Assembly (NCBI RefSeq): GCF_900105765.1
Contig: NZ_FNTX01000002.1
Span: 992,001 to 1,056,000 of the forward strand
DNA from: Ruania alba
GTDB taxonomy: Bacteria > Actinomycetota > Actinomycetes > Actinomycetales > Beutenbergiaceae
DNA length: 64,000 nucleotides
Reading direction: 5' to 3'
Positions 17,195 to 25,452 of the stretch are shown here, piece by piece. Position numbers and translations under genes: made by a program. The first letter of the stretch is position 1. Each line of letters begins with the position of its first letter. The notes beneath the pieces were generated by a model, which saw only the letters and a list, made by a program, of their open reading frames with translations, was not told the origin of the DNA and searched no databases.

Positions 17195-18219
17195 GTGTCT
17201 CGTTGACGATCGCGCTGCAGTCGGACAAGCACGCCACCGACTACGCCCGGCTCTCCCGCGCCGTGGAGGCGCATGGCTTCGACGGGCTCTCGGTGTACTC
17301 CGACCTGGGGTTCCAGCCGCCGATGGCGCCGCTGATGGTGGCCGCCGACGTGACCGAGCGACTGCGCCTGGGCCCGTCCTGCCTGAACCCGTACCTGCTG
17401 CACCCGGTGGAGATCGCCGGGCAGATCGCCGCCCTGGACGAGGCTTGCGGTGGTCGCGCCTACCTGGGCCTGGCGCGCGGGTCCTGGCTGCAGCAGGTGT
17501 GCGTGAGGCAGGACCGGCCGTTGGCGCACCTGGAGGACACCATCGAGATCGTCCGGCGACTCCTCGCTGGGGACGCCGGCGGCTACACCGGGCGGGCCTT
17601 CTCGATCGAGCCGGGGTTCCGGCTGCACTACACCCCGGTCCGGCCCGAGGTGGACGTGCTGCTCGGGGTCTGGGGCCCGCGCGGAGCGGCACTCGCCGGG
17701 CGGCTGGCCGATGAGGTGAAGATCGGCGGCTGCGCCAACCCGGACATGGTCGCGCAGATGCGGACCTGGTTGGACGCGTCGTCGGTGGCCGCCGGTCGTG
17801 GGGCCGGGGCGGTGGACGTGTGCGCCGGTGCGGTGACCGTGGTGGACGACGACGGCGACGTGGCACGCGGACTGGCCCGCCGCGAGGTGGCCATGTATGT
17901 GGACGTGGTGGCCGCCCTCGACCCCACCGTGGAGGTGGAGGAGGAGCTGCTCACCCGGCTCCGTGACCTGCTCGCCGAGGACCGCCCGGACGATGCCGGC
18001 GCCCTGCTCAGCGACGACCTGCTGGACCGGTTCGCCTTCGCCGGCACCCCGGCCCAACTGGTGGAGCACACGCTGCGCCTCGCCGACGCCGGTGCGGACC
18101 GGGTGGAGTTCGGCACGCCGCACGGGCTCACCGGCACCGGAGGGATCGCCCTGCTCGGCTCCCAGGTGGTGCCCGCCGTGCGCGCCGCACTCGGCGAACC
18201 GGAAGGACCCCGCGGATGA
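17191..18219 (+). CDS. LLM-class (luciferase-like) F420/FMN-dependent oxidoreductase
   Basis: The 342-residue TIM-barrel protein has features of the bacterial luciferase/F420-dependent reductase family: GFDGLSVYSDLGFQ, RLRLGPSCLNPYLLHPVEIAGQIAALDEACGGRAYLGLARGSW, and VLLGVWGPRGAALAGRLADEVKIGG. It resembles methylene-H4MPT reductase-like (Mer-like) LLM proteins, which in actinobacteria mostly use F420. The substrate is unknown. Its ATG overlaps the TIGR04076 stop and its stop overlaps the DUF885 gene, tying it to peptide metabolism. Confidence 0.85.
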   Translation: MSVSLTIALQSDKHATDYARLSRAVEAHGFDGLSVYSDLGFQPPMAPLMVAADVTERLRLGPSCLNPYLLHPVEIAGQIAALDEACGGRAYLGLARGSWLQQVCVRQDRPLAHLEDTIEIVRRLLAGDAGGYTGRAFSIEPGFRLHYTPVRPEVDVLLGVWGPRGAALAGRLADEVKIGGCANPDMVAQMRTWLDASSVAAGRGAGAVDVCAGAVTVVDDDGDVARGLARREVAMYVDVVAALDPTVEVEEELLTRLRDLLAEDRPDDAGALLSDDLLDRFAFAGTPAQLVEHTLRLADAGADRVEFGTPHGLTGTGGIALLGSQVVPAVRAALGEPEGPRG

Positions 18220-19904
18220 ACACGCGCCACGAGGCGGTGCGCGCCATCGCCGACGACTACGTGCGCGCCCGCGCCGCCGACGACCCCGAGGCCGCGGCCG
18301 CTCTCGGCCAGACGCCGGAACTGGTGATCGCCGACCTGTCACCGGACGGCTTCGCCCGGCGGCACGCCACCGACGTGGAGGCGTTGCGCCGGCTCACCGC
18401 ACTGGTCACCGAAGCCCCCGAGACGGCGGACGACCCGCTGGCCGCGGCCCTGACCGAACGCCTACGCAGCGACATCGCCCTGGACGAGGTGGGCTTCACC
18501 CGCCGGCTCCTCGCCCCACTGGCCACCCCGGTGCACCAGGTACGGCAGGCCTTCGACGACCTGCCCCGCTCCAGCGAGGACGACTGGCAGCGCGTGGCCC
18601 GGCACCTCGAGCACGTCCCGACGGCGTACGCCCAGTTCCGTGAGACCCTCACCGCCCAGGCCGCCTCGGGGAACATCGTGGCGGTCCGGCAGGTGCGCAC
18701 CGTGGCCGAGCAGTGCCGCCGCTGGGTGGACCAGGGGTACTACCCGGGTGTGGTCGCCGGCTACGAGGGCGGGGGCGCCACGGCGGCCCGGCTCGCCAGC
18801 GGCGCCGAGCGGGCCGTGGAAGCCACGGCGTCGTTCGCTCAGTACCTCGAGACCGAGCTGGCGCCTGCCGCTCCGGTGACCGACGCCGTCGGGCGGGACA
18901 CCTACACGTGCACCAGCCAGGCGTTCCTCGGCGCGAGTGTGGACCTCGATGAGCTGTACGACTTCGGGTGGGAGCTGATCGACGAGCTGCGCGGGCGGGC
19001 CCGCGCCCTGGCCACCGAGATCGTCGGCACCCCGGACGTGGCGGCAGCGGTGGCGGCGCTCGATGCTGACACCGACGGCCGAGTCGCGGTCGGGGACGAG
19101 CTGCAGGGCTGGCTGCAGGGCCGCATCGACGAGACCATGTCGGCGATCGACGGGGTGCTGGTGGACGTGCCCGCCCGCACCCGCCCGGTGGAGGCGATGC
19201 TCACCACCGCGGCGTCGGGGGTCATGTATTACACCCCGCCGGATGCGCAGCTGACCCGCCCCGGGCGGGTGTGGTGGACGGTGCCGGAGGGGACCGAGAG
19301 CGTCGCTACCTGGCACGAGGTCAGCACTGTGCACCACGAGGGGGTGCCCGGCCACCACCTGCAGCACGCCGTCACCTACGCCATGGACGACCTGCACCCG
19401 TGGCAGCGGCTGCTGTGTCACGTGCACGGCTACGCCGAGGGATGGGCGCACTACGCCGAGGAGCTCGCCGGCGAGCTCGGGCTGCTGCGCACCCCGGGAG
19501 AGGAACTCGGCATGGTGTTCGCCCGGTTGTGGCGCGCCTGCCGGATCGTGATCGACATCGGCCTGCACCTGCAGTTGCCGATTCCCGTCGGTGCCCCCGG
19601 GCTGCCGGACGGAGCGCGGGAGTGGACGCCGGAGCTCGGCGCCCAGATGCTCACCGAGGTCGCGCAGGTGGACCCGGTGACCGCCGGGTTCGAGGTGGAC
19701 CGCTACCTCGGCTGGCCCGGTCAGGCGCTCGCGTTCGCCGTGGGGGCGCGGCTGTGGCGGCAGACCCGGCAGAGCGTGCAGGCACGCACTGGCGCCGCTT
19801 TCGACCTGCGCGAGTTCCACACCGCCGCGCTGCGGCTGGGCCCGATGGGGCTGGGGCCGCTGCGGGCAGCACTGACCCGAACCTTCACCGAGGAGCAATC
19901 ATGA
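18216..19904 (+). CDS. DUF885 family metal-dependent hydrolase
   Basis: The 562-residue protein carries HEGVPGHH (residues 374-381), the hallmark zinc-binding motif of DUF885, an M32-peptidase-like alpha-helical family. Downstream helices contain YAEGWAHYAEELAGELG and a C-terminal GWPGQALAFAVGARLWRQTRQ. No signal peptide is visible, although many family members are secreted. A carboxypeptidase-like role on imported peptides fits the operon context but is inferred. It overlaps both flanking genes by 4 bp. Confidence 0.85.
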   Translation: MNTRHEAVRAIADDYVRARAADDPEAAAALGQTPELVIADLSPDGFARRHATDVEALRRLTALVTEAPETADDPLAAALTERLRSDIALDEVGFTRRLLAPLATPVHQVRQAFDDLPRSSEDDWQRVARHLEHVPTAYAQFRETLTAQAASGNIVAVRQVRTVAEQCRRWVDQGYYPGVVAGYEGGGATAARLASGAERAVEATASFAQYLETELAPAAPVTDAVGRDTYTCTSQAFLGASVDLDELYDFGWELIDELRGRARALATEIVGTPDVAAAVAALDADTDGRVAVGDELQGWLQGRIDETMSAIDGVLVDVPARTRPVEAMLTTAASGVMYYTPPDAQLTRPGRVWWTVPEGTESVATWHEVSTVHHEGVPGHHLQHAVTYAMDDLHPWQRLLCHVHGYAEGWAHYAEELAGELGLLRTPGEELGMVFARLWRACRIVIDIGLHLQLPIPVGAPGLPDGAREWTPELGAQMLTEVAQVDPVTAGFEVDRYLGWPGQALAFAVGARLWRQTRQSVQARTGAAFDLREFHTAALRLGPMGLGPLRAALTRTFTEEQS

Positions 19905-20305
19905 CCGAACCGCGAGCCGATCACGACGGTGCGGTCGCCGAGACCATCGGGTCGCTGTACCGGGCACTGGGGGACAGGGCGGCCTTCGACGCCCACCTCG
20001 CCGAGGACATCACCATCTGGGAGTCCGACGCCCCGGACCTGATCGATGGCGTGAGCGGGCTGGACGCGCTGCGCGACGAGCGCGCCGGCCGGGCCCAGGC
20101 GGCCGACAGTGCGGCACCGGCCTGGGTGGCCCCGGAGGACATCCGGGTGGACCGCTGGGCCGACGCCGCGGTGGCCCGGTTCGTGCTGCGAGCCCACTAT
20201 CCCGATCGCGAGGACGAGACCTTCCGGGTCACCGACGTGCTCACCCCGATCGAGGGCCGGTGGCGCATCGTGCACCACCACGCTGAGCGCTACCCCCACC
20301 CCTGA
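19901..20305 (+). CDS. SnoaL-like / NTF2-fold protein
   Basis: The 134-residue protein has the cone-shaped NTF2-fold pattern of DUF4440/SnoaL-like proteins: an N-terminal helix with ETIGSLYRALGDRAAFDAHLAEDITIWESD, central strands and a terminal RWRIVHHHAERYP. Such proteins are small-molecule binders or isomerases. It is the last gene of the operon, starting within the DUF885 stop. A strong inverted repeat follows. Confidence 0.75.
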   Translation: MTEPRADHDGAVAETIGSLYRALGDRAAFDAHLAEDITIWESDAPDLIDGVSGLDALRDERAGRAQAADSAAPAWVAPEDIRVDRWADAAVARFVLRAHYPDREDETFRVTDVLTPIEGRWRIVHHHAERYPHP

Positions 20306-20307
20306 CC

Positions 20308-20365
20308 GCGAGTGCGGCCCATCTCGCTCAAATCGCGAGATATAGCCGAAATCGGCCGCACTCGC
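20308..20365. terminator. Nested inverted repeat between convergent genes
   Basis: GCGAGTGCGGCC (20308-20319) pairs perfectly with GGCCGCACTCGC (20354-20365). Inside it ATCTCGC (20321-20327) pairs with GCGAGAT (20335-20341), so two stacked stems form. It lies just after the operon's last stop and before a converging gene, without a T-run, and could terminate in both directions. A third partial GCGAGTGCGGG follows at about 20374. Confidence 0.8.
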
Positions 20366-20406
20366 TTCACGGCGAGTGCGGGCTCCCGGGTACACGGCAG
20401 GCCCGC

Positions 20407-21324
20407 TCAGAGCTGCGGCGCCACCTCACGCGCGATCAGATCCAGGTGATCCAGGTCTGAGAGATCCAGGATCTGCAGGTACGTGCGCTGCACGCCCTGC
20501 TCGGCCAGCCAGGCCAGTCGATCGACCACCTCGGCGACGGTGCCGGCCACCCCGTGCTCGCGCAGCTCCGCCGGCTCGCGGCCGATCGCGGCGGCGCGGC
20601 GCGCGAGCTCCGCCTCGTCGGTTCCCACACAGGCGACCAGTGCCGCCGAGTAGGTGATCTCCGCCGGATCGCGTTCGACCGCCCGGCACGCCTCGCGCAC
20701 CCGCTCGAAGCCGGCCGCGATCTGGTCCAGCGGTGCGAACCCGAGGTTGAAGTCGCTGGCGTACCTGGCCGCGAGCGCCGGGGTGCGCTTCTTGCCCTGG
20801 CCGCCGATCACGATCGGCACCGGGGACTGTGCCGGCTTGGGCAGCGCAGGGGAGTCGGTGAGCTGGTAGTGCCGGCCGTGGTGCGAGAACGTCTCCCCGG
20901 TCGGGGTGTTCCACAGGCCGGTGACGACGGCCAGCTGCTCCTCCAGCATGCCGAACCGCTTGTCCGGGAACGGGATGCCGTAGGCGGCGTGCTCGGCGGC
21001 GAACCAGCCGGTGCCCAGCCCGAGCTCCACCCGGCCACCGGACATCGCATCCACCTGCGCCACCTGGATCGCCAGCATGCCCGGGTGGCGGAAGGTGGCC
21101 GAGGAGACCAGCGTGCCGAGCCGGATCCGGGACGTCTCCCGCGCTAGTCCGGCCAGGGTCACCCAGGAGTCGGTGGGGCCGGGACGTCCGTCCCCGCCCA
21201 TCGCGAGAAAGTGGTCGGAGCGGAAGAAGGCGTCGAAACCGAGCTCTTCGGTGGCCTTCGCCACGGCGAGCTGATCGTCGTAGCTCGCGCCCTGCTGGGG
21301 TTCGGTGAAGATTCGCAGCTGCAT
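20407..21324 (-). CDS. LLM-class F420-dependent oxidoreductase (TIGR03560-like)
   Basis: The 305-residue luciferase-like protein contains TEELGFDAFFRSDHFL, IRLGTLVSSATFRHPGMLAIQVAQVDAMSGGRVELGLGTGW and VPIVIGGQGKKRTPALAARYASDFNLG. These match the LLM subgroup annotated as F420-dependent. It is not close to the LLM protein at 17191-18219. It is transcribed toward the peptide operon and ends at the nested inverted repeat. Substrate unknown. Confidence 0.85.
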   Translation of the reverse strand: MQLRIFTEPQQGASYDDQLAVAKATEELGFDAFFRSDHFLAMGGDGRPGPTDSWVTLAGLARETSRIRLGTLVSSATFRHPGMLAIQVAQVDAMSGGRVELGLGTGWFAAEHAAYGIPFPDKRFGMLEEQLAVVTGLWNTPTGETFSHHGRHYQLTDSPALPKPAQSPVPIVIGGQGKKRTPALAARYASDFNLGFAPLDQIAAGFERVREACRAVERDPAEITYSAALVACVGTDEAELARRAAAIGREPAELREHGVAGTVAEVVDRLAWLAEQGVQRTYLQILDLSDLDHLDLIAREVAPQL

Positions 21325-21357
21325 GGGTTCAGCCTGCCACGCCCCGCCCCGACCGCA

Positions 21358-21478
21358 GTAGGTGCCGACAGTTGTCGCTCACGATTGGTTGTTCCGACGG
21401 CCGATGGCACGTACCGGGCGGGTTGGTGTCAGCGGTTGTCGCGGTGGTAAGCGTGCGGCGACGACGAATGGCACCTAC
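21358..21478. repeat. Widely spaced inverted repeat GTAGGTGCC/GGCACCTAC
   Basis: GTAGGTGCC at 21358-21366 and GGCACCTAC at 21470-21478 bracket about 100 nt containing a GGCACGTACC variant and two GTTGTCG copies. It lies upstream of the LLM gene and has no coding signal. It may be a degenerate mobile or regulatory repeat. Confidence 0.55.
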
Positions 21479-21547
21479 CGACGGATGGCCGCAGTCGAAA
21501 AACCCTGGCGCGCTCCGCCGTCGGGATCTACGGTGGTGCGCACACGG

Positions 21548-21606
21548 GAAAGGAGGTGATCCGAGAAGTGATTTCTTTTTGGACGCGTGAGGTGACTGTC
21601 CGCTAG
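21548..21606 (+). CDS. Possible 12-residue leader ORF with perfect anti-SD complement
   Basis: GAAAGGAGGTGATCC (21548-21562) complements the 16S rRNA 3' tail over 15 nt. It is followed after five bases by GTG at 21568, opening a 12-codon ORF (M-I-S-F-W-T-R-E-V-T-V-R) that ends at TAG 21604-21606. The peptide runs into the first stem of the structured element that follows. The AGGAGG-to-start distance is long (11-12 nt), so translation is plausible rather than certain. On the minus strand the same bases are an exact anti-SD mimic. Confidence 0.4.
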
Positions 21607-21744
21607 TCGCCCGTTACTGACACGGACGGACCGCCGTCTCGTCAGTGCGCGCGCACTAGCGAGACCACGGCAGTCACCGGAAGCCCGCGGGGGCCACCAT
21701 TCGTCCAGGTGGCACTCGGCAGCAGCCGAGAACCCGCGGGCTTC
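21591..21744. other. Highly structured intergenic element (long hairpin plus three-way junction)
   Basis: First unit: GGTGACTG (21591-21598) with CAGTCACC (21671-21678), enclosing CGCTAGT (21601-21607) with ACTAGCG (21655-21661), and an apical stem ACTGAC/GTCAGT. Second unit: GAAGCCCGCGGG (21680-21691) pairs with CCCGCGGGCTTC (21733-21744) around two hairpins, GCCACC/GGTGGC (21693-21698, 21708-21713) and CTCGGC/GCCGAG (21715-21720, 21725-21730). This gives a compact three-way junction 7 bp beyond the stop of the minus-strand gene at 21752. It may be a complex terminator or a structured RNA. I cannot match it to a known family. Confidence 0.6.
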
Positions 21745-21751
21745 GCCGTGC

Positions 21752-22249
21752 TCAGAAGGTGGAGATCAGGGCAATGGCCAATACGATCGCCGCGATCGTA
21801 CCTATCGCGATGAGGAAGGTGAGCACGAAGATCTTCCCGAAGCTCCAGAACTTCGCCGGGACCCCGTAGGTCGCGAGCCGATCGATCCACCACCGGCGCG
21901 GCGGGATGCCCACCTGAGCGACCCGCTGGTTGTACTGCTCCACCGATTCTCCCTGGTGCGGGGTCGGCCGCGCGCGGCCGAGGTCGACCTTCACCTTGGA
22001 CGTGCCGGTGCGCAGGGTGAGATAGCTCTGTTCCGCAACCGAAGGACCAGCCACGTAGCTGGCCTTGGTGATCTCCGGCGGCCGGGCGCTGAACACGAGT
22101 TGCTGGTCACCCATGGGTGAGGTGTCGATCACCTGGATCTGGTCGTCCGCCGTCCACACCAGGCGCGCCGGCGTGGTCTGGAACACCGTGATGCCGGTGC
22201 TGCGGGAGACGTTCAGGCTGACATCACGGCTGTGGCCGGGCGTGGACAT
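21752..22249 (-). CDS. C-terminally anchored membrane protein of unknown function
   Basis: This 165-residue protein is not recognised. It has a hydrophilic N-terminal region of about 130 residues, including SVEQYNQRVAQVGIPPRRWWIDRL, and one C-terminal transmembrane helix (FGKIFVLTFLIAIGTIAAIVLAIALI). The body would be cytoplasmic if tail-anchored. GGAGGA lies 4 nt before the ATG. It is divergent from the Nei2-like gene, with 51 bp between the starts, and is followed by the structured element. Confidence 0.7.
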   Translation of the reverse strand: MSTPGHSRDVSLNVSRSTGITVFQTTPARLVWTADDQIQVIDTSPMGDQQLVFSARPPEITKASYVAGPSVAEQSYLTLRTGTSKVKVDLGRARPTPHQGESVEQYNQRVAQVGIPPRRWWIDRLATYGVPAKFWSFGKIFVLTFLIAIGTIAAIVLAIALISTF

Positions 22250-22300
22250 GGTTCCTCCGGAGTGCGTGCGGGGTGCTCAGGAAACGCTAGCGTGCCGATC

Positions 22301-23167
22301 ATGCCCGAAGGCCACACCATCCACTCCCTCGCCCACCGGCTCGATCGCGCCTTTGCCGGACGCCCGGTGCAGGCGTCCAGCCCGCAGGGCAGGTTTGCCG
22401 GCGGGGCGGCGCTGCTGGACGGGCGGGAGCTGTTCGGCTCCCAGGGCTATGGCAAGCATCTGTTCTCCGAGTTCGCCGGGGATGTGTGGTTGCACGTGCA
22501 TCTCGGCCTGATCGGCCTCTTTCCGGTGCTGCCGATTCCCGACGGCGCAGCGGATGTTCCCGTGACCGGTGCGGTTCGTCTGCGGTTGCGCGGGGATGGG
22601 CATGTGGCTGACCTGCGTGGCCCGATGACCTGCGCGGTGCGCACGCCGGAGGAGGTTGAGGCCATCATGGCTCCGCTGGGGCCGGACCCGTTGCGCCCTG
22701 ACGCCGACCCGGACCTGGGCTGGCAGCGGCTGCAGCGCAGCAGCAAGCCCGTGGCCGAGCTACTGATGGACCAGAAGGTGATCGCCGGCGTCGGCAACGT
22801 CTACCGGTGCGAGGTGCTGTTTCGCCGTCGGGTGGACCCGATGCGGCCTGGCAACGAGATTCGCCCGGCCACCTGGCGGGCCATCTGGGAGGACCTGGCC
22901 ATGCTGCTGCCACTCGGGGTCGCGTTCAACCAGATCCTCACCATGGACGATCAGGTGGAGCAGGCGACGGCGGAGGTCGCCTCGGGCGCGGCCGCCGCCT
23001 ACACCGCCACCCTCACCGGACAGGGCCTGGGGGACCGGTTCGAGCGCCGGTTCTTCACCTACAAGCGCACCGGCGAACCGTGCCTGGTGTGCGGGTCCCG
23101 GATCCGTGCGGCGCCCTTGGCCGGGCGCACCTTGTACTGGTGCGGGCGGTGCCAGCGGCGCCGGTAG
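22301..23167 (+). CDS. Fpg/Nei family DNA glycosylase (Nei2-like)
   Basis: The 288-residue enzyme starts MPEGHTIH, giving the catalytic Pro2-Glu3 pair after Met removal. It has the H2TH segment LLMDQKVIAGVGNVYRCEVLFRRRVDP and a terminal zinc finger CLVCG...WCGRCQ (C-x2-C, C-x2-C). It removes oxidised bases and cleaves the abasic site. The start at 22301 must be right because Pro2 is catalytic. A TAGCGT box ends 7 nt upstream, consistent with a leaderless mRNA. The AP endonuclease that follows completes a base-excision pair. Confidence 0.92.
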   Translation: MPEGHTIHSLAHRLDRAFAGRPVQASSPQGRFAGGAALLDGRELFGSQGYGKHLFSEFAGDVWLHVHLGLIGLFPVLPIPDGAADVPVTGAVRLRLRGDGHVADLRGPMTCAVRTPEEVEAIMAPLGPDPLRPDADPDLGWQRLQRSSKPVAELLMDQKVIAGVGNVYRCEVLFRRRVDPMRPGNEIRPATWRAIWEDLAMLLPLGVAFNQILTMDDQVEQATAEVASGAAAAYTATLTGQGLGDRFERRFFTYKRTGEPCLVCGSRIRAAPLAGRTLYWCGRCQRRR

Positions 23168-23214
23168 CGTGATTCCGCTCGAGCGAGGTCGGTGGCGGCG
23201 GATAGTCTCGGGCC

Positions 23215-24009
23215 ATGGCAGTACTCGGAGCTCACGTGGACCAGGCCGACCCGATCGCAGAGGCGCAGGCGCGCGGCGCGCAGCTGGCGCAGATCTTCAT
23301 CGGGGACCCGCAGGCGTGGAAGGGCCACGCGGTCGGGTACCCGGACGGGCCAGCTGCGCTGAAGCAGGCCGCGGAGGACGCCGGGATCACCCTGGTGGTG
23401 CACGCCCCGTACGTGATCAACGTGGCCACCACGAACAACCGGATCCGGATCCCCAGCCGGAAGATGCTGCAGAAGCAGGTGAGTTTGGCCGCCGAGATCG
23501 GTGCGATCGGGGTGGTGGTGCACGGCGGGCACGTGCTCGCCTCCGATGACGAGGCGGTCGGCTTCGACAATTGGCGCAAGTGCATCGACCAGTTGGACGC
23601 CGAGGTGCCGATCTTCATCGAGAACACCGCCGGCGGCAACAAGGCGATGGCTCGCGGGGTGGAGAAACTGGAACGCCTGTGGGCTTCGGTGATGGAGGCC
23701 GACGGCGGTGATCAGGTGGGCTTCTGCCTGGACACCTGCCACGCCTACGCTGGCGGTGAGGAGCTCGCCGGACTCGTGGACCGGGTCATGGCCGTCACCG
23801 GGCGGATCGACCTGGTGCACGCCAACGACAGCCGGGACGCCTTCGACTCGGGGGCGGACCGCCACGCCAACCTCGGCCACGGCTCGCTCCCCGGTGATGA
23901 GCTCGTTGAGCTGGTCCGCTCCGCTGGTGCGCCCGTGGTGGTGGAGACCCCGGGCGGCGCTCCCGAGCACGCGACGGACCTGGAGTGGTTGCGGGAACGC
24001 CTCGGCTGA
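23215..24009 (+). CDS. nfo: Deoxyribonuclease IV (AP endonuclease, Nfo family)
   Basis: The 264-residue TIM-barrel endonuclease IV shows the metal-ligand motifs in order: VVHAPYVINVA, VVHGGH, FIENTAGG, CLDTCHAYAGG, LVHANDSRD, HANLGHG and the terminal VVETPG. It cleaves 5' to abasic sites left by glycosylases such as the Nei2-like enzyme 47 bp upstream. A TAGTCT box at 23203-23208 is 6 nt before the ATG, so it may have its own leaderless transcript. Confidence 0.93.
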   Translation: MAVLGAHVDQADPIAEAQARGAQLAQIFIGDPQAWKGHAVGYPDGPAALKQAAEDAGITLVVHAPYVINVATTNNRIRIPSRKMLQKQVSLAAEIGAIGVVVHGGHVLASDDEAVGFDNWRKCIDQLDAEVPIFIENTAGGNKAMARGVEKLERLWASVMEADGGDQVGFCLDTCHAYAGGEELAGLVDRVMAVTGRIDLVHANDSRDAFDSGADRHANLGHGSLPGDELVELVRSAGAPVVVETPGGAPEHATDLEWLRERLG

Positions 24010-24107
24010 CTCTCCCGTCGCCGACGCAACCGGCGTTTGCGCCTTCTCCTACCCTGGTACAGCGGATGGCAGGACACACGCGGCGCGTCGAAGGAGCCCG
24101 GGGCGAC

Positions 24108-25442
24108 ATGGCAGCGAACCGGCCGGCGGAACCGGTCTGGCATGAGTATCAGGTGAGTCCGCTTGCGCGGGCTGCCTCCGCCTTCCAGCGCGGTGCGGGC
24201 GCAATCGCCGTGGCTTGCGGCGTGCTGGCCGCCCTGGCGATCCTCGTGGGTATCGCGGCGGAGGAGGCGGACTTCGTCGGGCCGGGTCTGCAGAACGACC
24301 TCAACACGTGGCTGCTGGCCGTGCTCGCCGGTTGCGGTGCCGGAGGACTGCTCGCCGTCGTGCTGCATCTGTTCACCCATGTCGCGGTCCCGCACGGCAC
24401 GGTCCGGGCATTGGCCCGGGTGAGCGAGCAGGGGCTCGATCCGTACGTGGTGCCGGCACCGTCACAGTGGACGGTGCTGCACGAGGAGTCGAAGGCCGGC
24501 CACCGGCTGGAACAGGTGTGCTACCTGCTGGTGGCGATGGGGGCCGTGCTCGCACCGATCATGCTCGGCTTCATCGTCGTGGACTTCACCATCTACGCCG
24601 TCTACGGGTTGATCGTGTCCCTGGTGATGGCAGGACTGGCGCTGCTCGCGATCCGGTGGATCCGGTCGGTCGTGCGGCCCGGGATCGAACGCGTCGCGGC
24701 GATGGTGCGTCGCTCCTGGCCGGAGGAGCGATACGAGCAGATCGTCGAACGAGCCGAGGCGGCGGCCGTGGCGCCGAGAACGGGCACCTCCCTGGTGCCG
24801 GACCGCAATCACGCGATCGTGATCGGTCAGCGGATGTCCGGCATCGGTGGCGTGCTCGTCGGCATCCTCCTCACGATCTTGCCGCTCACGCTGAGGATCC
24901 GGAAGCCGAGCCGGCTGGCGGACGCGCGCACCTACTCCGAACCCGTCGAGGTGATCCTGCGCAACGCGTTCGTGGCCGAAGCGGTGATCGGCGTAGCAGC
25001 CGTCGTGCTGGTGGTGGTGGGCGCGATCATCGCCTCCTCAGCCCGGCTCCACGAGCGACGCGCGCTGCGGAACGCGGCCGGCGACCCCGAGGCGGCCCGC
25101 CCGCCCGAGCAGGTGCTGCTCCGGCACACACACCTGACGTTCGTCCCGCTCTCCCTGCTGCTGATCGGCCTGGGGAGCGTGGCCACCATCACCTCGATGG
25201 CGGCGAGGCACGCCGCCTCGACCGGGGCGGAGACGTTCTTTGGTGCCGAAGGGGTGACCGTCGCGGGACTTGCCGGCGGTCTCGCCCTGATCGCGGCAGG
25301 CGGGGTGGCTGAGGTGTTCCGCTCTGAGTCCGCCCGGACCGCGCGTAACGTGGTGCTCGCACGCTGGCCGGTCCCCGTGCCCAGGACGGGGCTGGCGAAC
25401 GGCTCCGGGGCCGAGGAAGCCCCGGGGCCGGACTCCCGATAG
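24108..25442 (+). CDS. Polytopic membrane protein of unknown function
   Basis: This 444-residue protein has about seven to eight hydrophobic segments separated by charged stretches, among them AIAVACGVLAALAILVGIA and VGILLTILPLTLRI. I do not recognise the family. The start is uncertain: ATG 24108 follows GAAGGAG at suboptimal distance, while ATG 24066 follows a TACCCT box and would add 14 residues. It ends against a converging desaturase gene, with a GC stem overlapping its last codons. Confidence 0.7.
   Translation: MAANRPAEPVWHEYQVSPLARAASAFQRGAGAIAVACGVLAALAILVGIAAEEADFVGPGLQNDLNTWLLAVLAGCGAGGLLAVVLHLFTHVAVPHGTVRALARVSEQGLDPYVVPAPSQWTVLHEESKAGHRLEQVCYLLVAMGAVLAPIMLGFIVVDFTIYAVYGLIVSLVMAGLALLAIRWIRSVVRPGIERVAAMVRRSWPEERYEQIVERAEAAAVAPRTGTSLVPDRNHAIVIGQRMSGIGGVLVGILLTILPLTLRIRKPSRLADARTYSEPVEVILRNAFVAEAVIGVAAVVLVVVGAIIASSARLHERRALRNAAGDPEAARPPEQVLLRHTHLTFVPLSLLLIGLGSVATITSMAARHAASTGAETFFGAEGVTVAGLAGGLALIAAGGVAEVFRSESARTARNVVLARWPVPVPRTGLANGSGAEEAPGPDSR
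25405..25425. terminator. Hairpin at convergent gene ends
   Basis: CCGGGGC (25405-25411) pairs with GCCCCGG (25419-25425) around a 7-nt loop inside the last codons of the membrane protein gene, 17 bp before its stop. It may help end transcription between the convergent genes. There is no T-run. Confidence 0.45.
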
Positions 25443-25452
25443 GGCGAGCGGT

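Noticed and set aside
21358-21478. Insertion sequence remnant
   Set aside because: Inverted GTAGGTGCC arms enclose only about 100 nt without any transposase fragment or target duplication that I can see.
21548-21562. Fragment of a 16S rRNA gene
   Set aside because: Only 15 nt match the reverse complement of the 16S 3' tail and the flanks do not continue the rRNA sequence; it is better read as a strong Shine-Dalgarno sequence.
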